Source: Hetaerina americana (Eukaryota; Arthropoda; Insecta; Odonata; Calopterygidae). Taken from it: a stretch of 64,000 nt of DNA. The notes below the pieces were generated by a model. That model ran no database searches. It saw only the letters and a program-made list of their open reading frames with translations, and was not told the DNA's origin. The DNA lies in NCBI GenBank assembly GCA_022747635.1, contig JAKTNV010000006.1:62821090-62885089 (forward strand), written 5' to 3'. Both the position numbers and the translations under genes were made by a program. This document shows positions 34,374 through 46,591 of the stretch, one piece after another (the stretch's first letter is position 1; each line of letters begins with the position of its first letter).

Positions 34374-35945
34374 TAATTAAGTGTGTGCATAATAGTTGTG
34401 CCGACAATGTTGTAATGCCTGTGCCAAACCTTGTATACGATATTATTGGAATACTGGAGAGTATTGGGATATCTGTGAAAAATATTTGGTTCTGACTGAG
34501 TCGCTCGTCCATCTCAAGGTTAATACATACTCCACAGCGTATTAATTTCATTCATTAATTCATTCGACGTAGAGATGAAAATATCATCAGCAGTTATTCC
34601 AATCAGTTACGCAGATAGTTTCATCAAATTGATGGTATTTTTTCGTTTAGTTTCCAAACTTTGTTGGATGTCCAAGAGTCTGAGCTTACTTTGATATCAC
34701 CATGGAAATATATTAAGAAATCTTGGGACTAAAAATGATATTTTATTCCAGGATATCAATTCGTGATAAAACCACTAGTCTTAACGTAATGGTAAAATAT
34801 ACTTCTCAATATGCCGAAACTAAGAGACTTCGATTATTTATCCACTAGTCTACCGTCTCAATAAATACTACGAAATTAAACATAATTAGGGAAAAATGTT
34901 TTTTTCCAGTGGCGTAAACACGTTTTTGCCAGAAATACGTGCTGTTTGTAAGTGCAAGGCTTTATATTGACTGAAATTTTGGATTTTATTGGAATTAAGG
35001 TTGTATAGAAAATATGGCAGTAGTATAGTAGACGTAATGTAACAATGCAACCGATAACGGAGATTGAAGACAAAAAAAATGGCGTTATTTATTCTTATAC
35101 AACTTAAAAATGTTCTCTTCAATGGGAATCAAAACAGAAATGATAGAAATCCATGATATGGCGGCAAATGATATTAACGATTAAAAGGCAGAGGCAACAT
35201 AAGTAGGATATTTTGCATGCATCCGATCTCTAAACTCGACAGATAATGTGCATAGTTCAAAAACGTATTAGAGGAGAAATAAACGGATTTGAGGGAGACG
35301 AAGTGGTCGAAACAAATTTAAAACACAAATCAAAAGTGATTGTATAGATTGCACAGTAAAATGAGCAGTAACGGGCAAAGGAGTCAAACAGGATTGCCAA
35401 TGTTACCCTCTTCTTTTAAAATATAGTTGGGGGAAATTTTATGAGAGCCTTGGTAAAGTCCGCAGATGGGGACGAAATTTGATGAGTAACTTATTAATGC
35501 ATTGCCATTTCCATGGATCAATTTATTGACTGATAGAAAAGGAATAAAAAATATGAAAGTCAATTCGAAAGCTATGGGAAATAAAAACAAAACAAACCAA
35601 AGGCTATTTGATACATATTCTTAAAAAATGGGAAGCTAATTGAAACATTGAATTATAATTACTAAAACAATAAGGATTTAAGGGCAACAAACAAAATTGC
35701 ATAGAGCTCTTGATTAATTTAGGAGGGATAAGTAAGGGAGAAGTTGTAATGGGATGAACGGAATAATTACAACTTTTTAAAAATGTGATTGCTAAAAAGG
35801 TGAGTAAATATAAGGGTCCTTATGGAACAGAACAATAGAATAGCAAAAAGTTTAACATAGACAGTAGCTTGAATGATTCTGAAATTTTTTTATTGAGAAA
35901 ATGAAATAAACATACATAGACTTTCTGCACAAAATAAATATTGCT
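34374..35945. other. AT-rich spacer, no gene seen
   Basis: Nothing recognised on either strand. Confidence 0.5.
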
Positions 35946-36125
35946 GTGTGGCAAAAAATGGGGAAAATGTAGTGAAAAAGAATAGGTGTTAGGCATTGTA
36001 GGATAAGAGAGAAAAGTGTTTGGAGAGATTTTAAGACGGAAGGTAAGGTGAAGGCAGCAAATATCGAAAGAAAATGAAATTCTGAAGACTGTGATAAAGA
36101 GAGAGAACATTGAGGAAGCTACATA
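35946..36125 (+). pseudogene. Old LINE-B fragment
   Basis: 'ggtgttaggcattgtaggat', 'agagagaaaagtgt', 'ggagagattttaagacggaa' and 'gaagactgtgataaagagag' follow the same order as the C-terminal part of the 55375 copy (around 55745-55865). There are many substitutions and small gaps. Confidence 0.5.
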
Positions 36126-37025
36126 TAGAGAGGAGAGAAAAGGATCTGCAAAATAGTATTAATACTATTTACTATTTCCCTCATGTTTCCTTTCCTTCCC
36201 AGTGTCCTCATGTCCTTCCCAAACATGATATCCTAATTACCTGCTCATCTACTCCCAAAAAATATTTTTCCCTACATTTTATTATTCAATAAGCAAATAC
36301 CTCTAAGCTTTATTTTACCCACCCTTTTCCCAATAAGGAATGATGTTCCTAAGTTTTGTTTCCTATCCTAAAGATATTTAACAACTCTCCATTTTTCTTC
36401 CTCTATATATGCACGATGCATGCAGAATAGGACTATATGAATAGAATAATTTACATTATTACAAAGTAGCCCTGCTAGTCAACATTGTTATTTGTTTCAT
36501 TTTCAAAAAGAACTGAGTAAATTTAAGTTAAAAGGGCACCAAAAGCCATGTAGGCTTGTCAACCTGGTATTACGTATTAACCATGAAAAATAAAAGCATT
36601 TTAATATCATCCCTCGTGGCGAATGGGTATTTTATTTACGTTATCATATCAGAATCAAATGAACTCTTTAAAATAAAGGTTTTCTATACACGGTAATTGT
36701 AACTATCGGTATAGAGATTTTAATGTATCGGTATAGTAGAAATTGAGAAAAGTGTTCGTTTGAGATCATTACCCAGAAAGTGTTTTCATTATTTCCCTAC
36801 TACGACATTTACCTTCGAAACGTTTTTTATGAGTTAGAAAATTTTCAACTATTGATATATTTGGCGCAATATTCTGCATTTCCGTTTTCGTATTCACGAT
36901 TTGAAAAAAAATGGTGGGAGTCAACGCTTAAGACACACTCGTGAACTGATCCAACGAACTGCCCTCTTAACATTTTTGTAATGCGCGTTAAATTAGCGGT
37001 AAGTGAGGTTAAGACCCCCAGTGCT
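36126..37025. other. AT-rich spacer
   Basis: Nothing recognised. Confidence 0.5.
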
Positions 37026-37640
37026 ATTTGAAATGTGGCATACCCGCACTCCAATGTTCTGGAACGAAGCCCGTCTCCATATCGACGTCCATGTGCCATT
37101 TGTTTCGCTTTGCGCCATGCCCTCCCGCTGCCTTTGATCCTCCTCGTGCGCCAGCGACCCGTGGTGCACGAGGGTGTGCTCAGAAGCACAGTATCATGCC
37201 ACCTCACTGCCTTCAGTAGGAATGCGTTCCTGCCCTTGAACCAAACCAACCCTCCCACCCCCTTACTCTCGGTCGACTCTCGACGACCCACTTGACAGAC
37301 CGCACCCTCAGGCGACCTCGGCTCTCTGTGCCTCCACGCACGCGTCCGTCACCCCAACCACTCCCGTCTCCTCCTCTCAAACTGATTTCTCTCACCTCCA
37401 CACTCAAACCATCAACTGCTCCCCCAAGCCTCCATTTTTGCCCGAACGATATCCACCTGCCTCTTGGGGACGACCGCAGAGAATTAATCAGGGAGGGTCA
37501 CTCGGGAGTGTGATGAGGCTGACACTCGGCCGCCAGGGTGAGTCGAGGGCGTAAGGGGCGTCGGCAAATACCACCTTTCCTGTTCCCCATCCCAAATGGG
37601 CTGGGTTTGGTCGCCAATACACCCACTTACTGCTGACACT
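37026..37640. other. GC-rich patch, unassigned
   Basis: A C-rich, CpG-containing patch with overlapping frames on both strands (longest 148 codons on the minus strand, 37291-36845). Protein sequences are low-complexity and unrecognised. It could be a promoter/5' UTR region or an unknown repeat. Confidence 0.35.
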
Positions 37641-39339
37641 AAGGTCGCCGGTTCGAGCCACGCCTTGTTCACGGGAGCTTTGTAATCAATTGCCAGTTTG
37701 ATTGATAAGGGATACCATAAACGTAATAATTCGGGAAAATAGGTAAATATTATATAAAAAGGATTAAGACTGAAATGCAATGAGAATGTCTGTGGCGTAG
37801 TAAAGAAAATAATTGCCATTTTAGAAAGGTATGAATTAGATAAGCAAGCATTACTAAAACTGATCATGCGTTATTCAATGTTCAGTGCTCAGTTCTTTTT
37901 ATTCTCAGTGTTCTTCTTAGTCCTCAGCGTTCAGTGTTCAGCTCGTTTCTAATTATACTACGGCCTTTCTTAGAATATTTCTTGGATTCGAAGTATTGTA
38001 CTTGTAGCTATTGGATCACTATTACCAATAATAACAATGGTAACCCTATTTCGTCTGTTAATACGTTTCGAGATTTGATACAGGTAGGTACGTAAAACCT
38101 CACATATCATCGATGGATAATTTTATGGTCTAAAATGTAATTTTAATTCTTCAATCGGCTACCAACTGACATTTTCCAGATACCGTAAAGGGATTCCAAT
38201 AAATCCATGGCATTTTTAAAGGAATATTTTGAAGGTTAACGTCCTTTTTATTTTAATTCAGATGTCAAAGTTTCCGGGTGGGTCTGCATTGAATGAAGAT
38301 CACTGCCGTATTCACAGTCGTTCCTCCAGTAAAGACTCGTCCTGTTTGTCTCGACTCATATCATTCAGCCGAGGATTCGACCATCCACGGAGATCTCAGA
38401 CGATACTTTTCCCCGGAAACCTCCCTTCAATTTTTAAGGGTAGTCTCGGGCACCTGACAAGGAGAAGGTTCCCCAGAGCAAACACTTCTGCTGGAATGAG
38501 TCGCTCTGGTTTGGTCTGTGATCGTTGACTTGGAGTTGTGGTCGACGTCAACTCTGAAAAACAAACTACATTTCCATGGCATCATACACTACATTTTTTG
38601 TGTATTCATGGTAACACAACGTAATCAAAATATTTACTGCCGAAGGTACTTGGGGAAGGATGTAGCTTGGGACTGCATTTATAGGTCTCCATCAGTAGTT
38701 TTCGATCTCTGTGCTTCAAGCCGAAGTCGATTATTAATGAAATAATAGAAAATCATTTCAATTTTAGAAATAAAATAATTTTTTTGTAAAATATCATTAA
38801 CTTACTTGTAACAGCACTGATTGATAATGAATTAATACTTTTTTGACTATTTCTTGAATTAACATATATGAAGTGAAAATCTTTTTGCCGTGCCGTGAGC
38901 CGTAATTTTTGAAAAGTATCATTATGGTGCATTAAAAACACTTCACTGTAAACAAAGCAATGGATAAAAATTGGTTTCATTATGCAGCACCAAAATATTC
39001 ATTCAGAATGTTTCAATAGAAAACCTTTTTAAATACCTTATTACGCAAAATACAAAACGTAACAGGTTTTTCATTTTAGTCTATTGAAGGCGTTAATCAA
39101 AAAGAATTTGGGAAAAAATTGCATGATAAATAAAATAGTGTGGATACTTCCGGTCAGAATCTTCAAATCTATCATGTAGTAACAAATTTGAGAGATTTCG
39201 TCGCCAGCCAATGTGGAAATATTTACACAAATATCAATTGCAAATCTTGTCATGGGTTCTAGTGACGAGAATTTTAAAAAACCTTCGATCGCATGGGCAC
39301 AACTTAAGTCATGTCCGCGGGCACACGGCCAATGCATTT
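37641..39339. other. Spacer with one weak exon-like frame
   Basis: The frame 38229-38528 includes a pyrimidine-rich 'tttttattttaattcag' directly before an ATG at 38262. No protein family is recognised and no downstream donor stands out. A half tRNA-like segment ('gccggttcgagcca', about 37649) is present. The rest is AT-rich. Confidence 0.3.
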
Positions 39340-39560
39340 TCGAATAAAATGGTTCCACCCCGTCGCACTTCTGCGGTGTTGAGTGTTACATAATTCGCAC
39401 CGCGAAACTGGCCCGAAAGGGAATCGCGGTCGCCCGCGCGCGAATCGTCCATGGTCAATTTCCATCCACCAGCGGCGGTCCCCCGAGTCCGAATTCCCCA
39501 GTTTTGACGTTTGTTTTGCCATGGGACGATTTGCGGAAAACGGAAATTACACTTAAGTCG
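39340..39560. other. Short CpG-rich patch
   Basis: It contains 'cgcggtcgcccgcgcgcgaa' in AT-rich surroundings. No coding exon or repeat family is recognised. Confidence 0.4.
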
Positions 39561-41339
39561 TGTATGGGATGCCGAAATTGAGTGAATGACGGTGCTTTTC
39601 GCAGTTCACATTACGATTTTACATTCTACTCTGATACAATTAGTAAATCAACTCATAAATTCACTTCCCAAATACTTTTGATAATCATAAAAACATTAAT
39701 TCAAATTAAATATAACGATAAATCCTTTTCTCTAACAATTCCTGCATACCTTACCTAAATATTCAATCTGGTGCTGAAAAGGCAAGACATTTCGTCTACC
39801 TCTATGCCATGCCTTGAAAATAACTCAGTTAAAAAAGGACATAATTTAATTTCAACAAACGTTAATGGTTTATTTAGAGTTAATTCTTGTCTAAAGGTTT
39901 TGTAAAAAGATGGTAAACGATGATGTGCCCTTCTATTAAAAGCTCTTACGACCATAACATTGAACTAAAGTCGTCCATTTTCATAACTAGTTCTGGAAAT
40001 CCTTTGGAGTTGATTTTGTCTCATTAATTTGGCCAACAGTGATTCTCCCAATATAAAGTAGCTTCTTTCTTGCCTCAATAATATTTTATGGAAGAAATAG
40101 GGCGCAACATAATGGCTTTCGATAGTCACCTCTTATATTTCGTCATCTCCTCGTGGCATCCATCCACCGATGTTTCATGCCCTCAGAAAGGTGCTGTTAA
40201 AAGGCCGATAACAAAGAATTAAGTACAATGTGGCGCCGCCAGAATCAACAACCTCGAGGACTGGGGACCAGATTATCTTGCTAGCACCCAGTGATACAGC
40301 AAAAAAAGCAGCGCTATCATTTCAACTAAATTTAATCAATAAATGACCTCATCCAGCAAGCATCCATGATAAAAGATTTTTTGTACTTTTTCACAAGCTT
40401 TAAAAATCTCATGTCAAAAAGATATCAAATAATTCGGCGAAGTAGAACCAGAAACCTTAGAGTATATTCATTTAACAATTAGTGATAAAAATGCATGCGT
40501 AGGCAGATGAGTAGGCTTCAATAACTCTAATTGGAGTGTAAGGCTCATGTTTGAAAGAATATATTCATCCACTTGAATCAATAATAAAGCGCGAGAAGGG
40601 TCGAATATGTGGCCCACAACCATTTCAACAATTGCCCACCCAATAAGACCATCGCATTTTCAAATATCCCACGCCATGCCATATTTCAAATTTACCACGT
40701 ATATTATAAGAAATCATTTAATAAACGCATTCACCATAAAAATGTAAAAGAGTAAAACAAAGTGATAAATTATTTCTGCAGTGTTTAGCAATTACCCCAT
40801 ACATCTTTGGATTGGACATCTTCGTTTGAATGTCAGCCATTAGGCTCAAAATGATGGACGTTTCACCGCTGTTAAGTGATAAAATATAAATAACATTTTC
40901 AAGGGGTAAATAAAAGTGAATTTTCATCGATCACAGAAAAAATATATCCGATTCGGGAATCTCTAATGATTGGAGGTTGCGCCGATTTCAATAAAAGAAA
41001 CTAGCACTTTGGTAATAATGGAATTAGCTATATTGATCTACATATAATTGAACTGAAATGAATTTTTCTTAGATTGAATCTAATATAGTAAAAACGTTCA
41101 CCTAAATATCCTTGAGTTATCGAATGCGTAATTTTCCATATCCATAAGGCCCATATCTGCGTTTCTTGCATCATGGGTATTGGTTCTAAACTTTTAGCTC
41201 CACACCTTGTGCACATAAATTTTGCACCGTAATTCTGGAAACCCATACTCCCAGCGAGGCTTCTGCATTTCTTCAACCATAACGGCGGGTTAAATTTAGC
41301 CCGTTGACCTGGAAGAAAACAACGAACCCCTCGCATATC
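39561..41339. other. AT-rich spacer
   Basis: Nothing recognised. Confidence 0.5.
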
Positions 41340-41870
41340 TCCCTAGACGTCGGAGCGCCAACACTCAAAATCCTTCCATTACCCATAAACCCTAACAATG
41401 CCTTTCTCCGCGGCAAATATCCATCTCGGAGACGCTTTCCTTCGCTTCCATAACAAGTACCCTGACTTTTCCCCCCTCCCTCCCGCGTGCCCATTCAACA
41501 CAATCCAGGGCACCCTTTGCCCCCTTACGCCCCTGAAATCCACTCACAGACAGGAAGTCGCTAAGAGGGGGCGGGGGCGAAGCCGAAGACAACGTCGCCG
41601 ACGGATATGAGCGTCCCCTATCGCCACCCGCTGAGTCCCCCGCCTCTCCCGAACTTGGCTTTCCCACGCTGGTTACCCGCTATTCCGTTTATATCCCCGC
41701 GTCGTGCCAGAAACATCACATTCCCAGCAATAACCACATTCACAAACATACACGCACACCCTAACTACTGCACTTTCCGCGATAGAGTAGACTCCAGCAA
41801 GGAGGAATGCGAGACGAACGACAGTTATCGCAGGAAACAAATGCCCAGATATGATTGAGGAGGTACATTC
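41340..41870. other. GC-rich patch, unassigned
   Basis: C-rich with CpGs and overlapping frames on both strands up to 102 codons. The arginine-rich plus-strand end ('RGRGRSRRQRRRRI') and proline/serine-rich minus frame look compositional. No domain is recognised. Confidence 0.35.
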
Positions 41871-42850
41871 AGCCGAGGAGACTCACCCGATAAATATTTC
41901 GAAAGGAATTGCAACATATAAACCATCGTGTATCATCCTCGTATTGGCAATCAGCCAGAAATTCTGGATTGGCACTGCTTTTGAGAAGTGTGTCCGCCTA
42001 ATACACTGGGGGTAGGCACAGAAATACCCGCGTCAGGGAAAAAAAAGGTTCAGCTAAGGCAGAAAAATAACACTGCCATTTCTTTAAGGCTATTGTAGTA
42101 ACGAGTGTAAATGTAGTGAACTATCAATTCCGCTAGTATTTCCGAGGTCTCTGTGTGGACCGTAAAATAAACATCGATAAATATACGAAAACCGTCGTAT
42201 TCGTATAGACCCCATAGCAAAAATTCCTAAGCAACGTAAATGTAAACGAGAGTTGAATACACAAATTATTATATTATTTGCCCCGTTTACTTTAATGATA
42301 TGAGAATGATTATATGATTTATATTGATAATGTGCAGGAAAGAAATCTAAAATAATGTTTAATTTTATCCACATACTTTGTGACCTCTTCTAAGGAGCTT
42401 AAAAGGACTATTCGCGCCAACAACACAAGGGGTAAACACTAGGACAGGCGGAAATAGTAAAAAAAAAAACTTAATGGTTACATTTCCCCTCAATTAACTT
42501 CATGGTTGGAATCCTAACGCCCTCCACCACGTGCTCTCATACATGGTGACAGGGTGCCACGCAGTTGAAGGTGTAGAGCTACTACACTTATGCATTGTCT
42601 GTACTAAATGAGTAGAACAGTAACCGGTAATCAATGACTACGTTGTAAGTGAGCCCACCCATTTAAATAGTTTTTCGTACTTGTCCTCTTACCGTAATCC
42701 AAGGAGTAGTTACTGGCAGTATAATATCCGTAAAGAGTACAAAGAAAGAAGCATGAACGATGACCAGTTATCTGTCTTCAACGCACCCTTTCGGTATATC
42801 ACGGGATGTGTATGTGGAAGTAGTTGATTAGAAGCAGAATAGCTGGTAAC
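41871..42850. other. Spacer
   Basis: Nothing recognised. Confidence 0.5.
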
Positions 42851-42910
42851 GTAGTACATACCCTGCCATACGTCCTTCGAACAACACGGGTACAGTAGGA
42901 ATGTAAAAAG
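42851..42910 (+). repeat. LINE-A-type 3' end fragment, degraded
   Basis: 'accctgccatacgtccttcg' then 'aacaacacgggtacagtagg' lines up with 33823-33875. The preceding 'gaatagctggta' also matches 33812-33823. Confidence 0.5.
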
Positions 42911-43194
42911 GAGCCTTTCGGCTTCCAGAAGAGCATGGTTTTACAGATATTCTGATTATCTTTCTACGCAGTAATATGTGGACATATCTTTCTTTCTATG
43001 TCACTTCACTCTCCTGCTTATTATTATTATGAGATTGAACGACATAACCGAGTGAAATGACATGAGATTTACGTACACATTTGAAAAATTCTCCCTATGA
43101 AAGAACTTATTCCAAGAAGTGTTGAAAAGGTTTCATTTTAGTATAATTGTTCCATGAACAAAGCACAAAGTATGAGGATTTTTATTTCAGAAAA
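42911..43194. other. AT-rich spacer
   Basis: Nothing recognised. Confidence 0.4.
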
Positions 43195-43585
43195 GTAAAA
43201 AAGATGTGGAGAAGAATGGAAAAGGTGAAGTGAATTGAAAGGAAAAAAACGAGGGAGTATTAGGCATGGTGGGGGTGGAAAGAGGAAGAAGTTGGGAGAA
43301 GTCAAAATGGAGACAGGTAAGGTAGATTCAGGGCGTTTTGACTGGCAGTGAGATGTGGAAGATAGAAGGGATGGTGATAGAAGAGGGAATGTCAGGAAAG
43401 AGAGGAAGGGGCAAGTATATGATAGGTATATTGAACAGAATGAAAGGAGGAAAAATTATGCGTAGTTGAAGACGGGCTTACTGTAGTGCCCAGATTTCAG
43501 GTTGTGGTTTTTTTAGGAGAGGGAAGTAAATGTTTTTATACAAATTTTTAGGCTGTACCTATCTTAAACCTACCCTAACTGGCAG
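43195..43585 (+). pseudogene. LINE-B C-terminal and 3' UTR fragment
   Basis: 'aagatgtggagaagaatgga' onward follows the 55690-56045 order with frame breaks. It shows 'attaggcatggtgg', 'ttgggagaagtcaaaatgga', 'ggcagtgagatgtggaagat', then UTR 'ggctgtacctatcttaaacc'. It ends in an AAT microsatellite. Confidence 0.78.
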
Positions 43586-43760
43586 AATACAAATAATAAT
43601 AATAATAATAACATATAATAATAATAAAATAATAATAATAATAATAACATCTAATAATAATAAAATAATAATAATAAAATAATAATAATAAAATAATAAT
43701 AATAACATATAATAATGATAACATATAATAATAATAACATATAATAATGGCAATCCCAAA
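43586..43760. repeat. (AAT)n microsatellite
   Basis: AATAAT units with 'aataacatat' interruptions, directly after the LINE-B UTR. It probably grew from that element's TAATAA-type tail. Confidence 0.92.
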
Positions 43761-43803
43761 TATTCGCAATGCAATGGACATTTAACTTATAAGAATTTAT
43801 TCC

Positions 43804-43829
43804 AATCAAATCAATTAATTGATTTGATT
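43804..43829. repeat. 26-bp perfect palindrome
   Basis: Centre at AATT in 'tcaattaattga', perfect over 26 bases with no loop. It is AT-rich, so it may be chance or a protein binding site. Confidence 0.6.
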
Positions 43830-44454
43830 TATACAATAGTGACAAGTTTAAGAATAGCAATAAATAGACCGAGGAGGAACTCGAAGTCAATGAATAAAGT
43901 ACACTTGGAATGTCCAGACTGACACCCTCAATTACCATGCCGTTATAATAATTGGTCAAATTAACGTGCAAATTCAGAGTCATATTTTTTAAATGTGTTA
44001 AAAATGGTTAATTAATAGAAATTTTGTATTTTTATGATTAGACCCTAAAGGAGAGGGAAAAATTAGTATATCATTTGGCATTTTATGATGAGGTGGCTCA
44101 AATGGCTTGTATAGAATAAATGTAACGCTACATTTTCTACATGGCCATCCTCAAATCATTTAATTTACTAGCCACTATAAAATATTGATTCGGCAACCTA
44201 GGCTTTAGGCTTAGGCCGTCGTCACAGACTGACATTGCGGACTGGCATGACAAATGGTATGGTTTACAATTCTCTGCAGGTGTCTAATTTGTATTCACGC
44301 AATGGTTTGCTGTACTCCTATATGCTTGTATAACTACGTGCTCACCATTAGGCACATGTATTTGCATTTAACTATGGATTTATTACTTTTAATGTCATAA
44401 TCTCCAATTAATGGCATAGCGTCACATAAATAATGCTAATGCTAGTAGTAGTAT
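43830..44454. other. AT-rich spacer
   Basis: Nothing recognised. Confidence 0.4.
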
Positions 44455-44570
44455 TTAGGGGAGGCGACCGACATTAGGTAGGTCATTTACGGACAGGATG
44501 GACAGGAAAGGATGAAGGGTGGAGAGAAACCCGGCATCGGCATTAGCCTATTATGCTGGGGAGCACATAT
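44455..44570 (-). repeat. SINE-D 3' body fragment (candidate)
   Basis: Read on the minus strand, 'aataggctaatgccgatgcc' and 'gggtttctctccacccttca' look like the continuation of the 'agtaggct' that ends the SINE-D copy at 45346. The link rests on this short overlap. Confidence 0.4.
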
Positions 44571-44589
44571 CAGGACAATATGCGGATCA

Positions 44590-45345
44590 CCTTTAAAGAA
44601 AATTGGCGTCATAAAACGGGTGGTGGGGAAATGTAATGTAAAAGTTAAAAAGAGAGGTGTTATTTTCCTCTAGTTAGACCTCATTTGGAATATGCCGCAA
44701 GTATTTAGGATCCTTGGGAGAAAATTTGGCAAAAAGAATTAGATAAAGTCCAGAGAAAATCCGCTAGATTCGTTAAAAATTGTTATGATAAGAACACAAG
44801 TGTGACAGGTCTCTTAGGGGATTAAGGCTGGGAACCACTTGAAGTGCGGAGAGAACAAGCGAGGCTTAGACTTTTAGAAAGGTTCAGAACAAATGAGTTT
44901 AGCATTGACACTGAAGGAATTGTAATGGCTCCACACAACTTAGGTAGATCAGGCCACAAAGATAAAAAAAGGGAGATATATCCCAGTACAGATAGGTACA
45001 AATACTCATTCTTTCCCCGAACAATCAGAAATCATAATAGTAAGAAACCGAAGTTACTTTAGAAATATTAAAAGCATTGAATTTACAAGTCGGAGCATAG
45101 TTAAACACTGCAAAGCTGTTAGGTATACTTTCAGGTGCATATGTATGTAAGATGTAGTTGGAGTGTTTGCATGTGAGTGGGGTGTAAGTGTTCTTGCATG
45201 AATGTATGCCATGTTTTTTGTAAATGTATGAATTTGTGGTTCTTGCATGCGGTTTTTTTTCCTTTCTAAATTACGGGCGGTGTCCTATCACCCCCCGCCA
45301 CACGCCCTTGCGGCGGCTTGTGGGGTATTACGTAGATGTAGATGT
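44590..45345 (+). pseudogene. LINE-A C-terminal and 3' end fragment
   Basis: Broken frames give 'KKIGVIKR'-like, 'VRPHLEYAAS', 'KVQRKSARFVKNCYDKNTSV', 'GWEPLEVRREQARLRLLERF' and 'FFPRTIRNHN', the same end of the protein as 12550-12960. The 3' UTR has 'atcaccccccgccacacgcc', a GC hairpin (CCGCCACACGCCCTTGCGGCGG) and GATGTA units at the tail. Confidence 0.85.
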
Positions 45346-45550
45346 AGCCTACTCTTTGCGAAAGGAGCCAAGGGGTCTGCAGCTTAACGTCCCATCCAAC
45401 GGACGGCGTACTCACTCAAGTGCCCTCCACAAAGCACCTCAAGTAGGGATCGAGATACCAATGAAAAATACTGAATAGCGCCGGGATTTGACCCCGGGCG
45501 CTCTGGGTGGGAAGCCAGAACGATAGCTACCGCACCATCTCGATCCTCTT
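45346..45550 (-). repeat. SINE-D copy (tRNA-derived SINE)
   Basis: On the minus strand the head 'gatcgagatggtgcggtagc' has an A-box-like segment and 'ggggtcaaatcccg' a B-box. A body with 'tggatgggacgttaagctgc' follows and ends at 'agtaggctac'. Its 3' end abuts the GATGTAG tail of LINE-A head-on, so the tail motif may be shared with that LINE. Confidence 0.75.
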
Positions 45551-46350
45551 GTTACTGTTTTTTTTAACATTTTAAAGTAGATATTCTTATTTATCGAGTA
45601 TTTTCATTTCACAGCCATGCCATTTTTATTCTATTAATCGTACTTCGATGTGGAATTGGCTAATATTTACAAAGGTCGATATATCCTTGACTTTCAAGTA
45701 AATCAAGGGAGGAGAAAAGGGAAGAGAGAAAAGAAAAAAGGGCAGTATGGTATGAAGTACAATAAAATACCCTATAGAGCGTATGTACTAGTGCGCTCTT
45801 TGCTTCCCAGGTCAAAGCTAAAAGGGTCTTGAGAGAGACGGCGACCGAATTTGCATCACTGGCCTTTATGATGAATTGACCACTTAACTGTGAATTTTCG
45901 TCGATTTGCGACATATTTCGGGTGGGTAACCGCGGATAGAAAAGCACAAGTGGACTTCTGTGCTGTTTTGTTTCCAACAGCGGGAAGCTATCGAGATGCA
46001 TAAGTAAGGCTGATTGTGCGAATGAAGTTTAACGGGGAGGGAAATAAGGTGGTTTCACTGGAATAAAATATTACCTAAGCACTCATAAAAGATCACGCAC
46101 AGTTCAGCGTATTAATTGATAAACGTGATAAGTAACACGAAAAATAATGTTCAAGTTTGAGAAATGATAAATTTAAAAACAATTAGGTTGGGCATAAATT
46201 CGATTGGTGGTTTGGGTCATACATGTGGCTGCTTGGACGAAGATGGAAAAAATAGTTATTTGATGGTATGGTTTAATAAAAGAAGTATTTACGAGGAGTA
46301 AAATGATCTTAGCCACCAAATGCAAACGTAAAAATAATTTAAAAGCAAAC
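45551..46350. other. AT-rich spacer
   Basis: Nothing recognised. Confidence 0.5.
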
Positions 46351-46591
46351 AAGTTTTGTAGAGAATGAATAACTGATTGAAGCACTTTTCCACTTGATAA
46401 AAATATTTTTATTTACGACCGGGTTTTGATGTATTACATCAAACCTGATGATGATGTAATACATCGAAACCCGGTCGTAAATGAAAATATTTTTATCAAG
46501 TGGAAAAGTGCTTCAATCAGTTATTCATTATGTTCGACTTCCACCACATCACGCCTGAAGCTACTCAATTTATTATTAAGTTTTGTAGAGA
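46351..46591 (+). mobile_element. Palindromic retroposon-like element with 14-bp flanking repeats (family F)
   Basis: 'aagttttgtagaga' occurs at 46351-46364 and 46578-46591. Between them the left arm starts at 46364 and pairs with 46452-46529 (78 bp, two mismatches) around a 10-bp loop at 'aacctgatga'. A one-sided tail of about 48 bp ('ccaccacatcacgcctgaag' ... 'tttattatt') follows. The right part of the arm reads 'gaaacccggtcgtaaat'. The long direct repeats are of target-primed (LINE-type) insertion length. The tail recurs after a second palindrome at 56989. Confidence 0.75.

Noticed and set aside
37607..37690. tRNA gene or SINE head near 'gccggttcgagcca'
   Set aside because: Only a T-arm-like hairpin is visible; no acceptor or D arm and no second copy.
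38229..38528. 99-codon ORF with an acceptor-like tract before ATG
   Set aside because: No recognised protein, no clear donor and no conserved pattern. Not strong enough to call an exon.
41340..41870. Host gene in the GC-rich patch
   Set aside because: Frames on both strands are equally open and compositionally simple, with no domain or splice structure.
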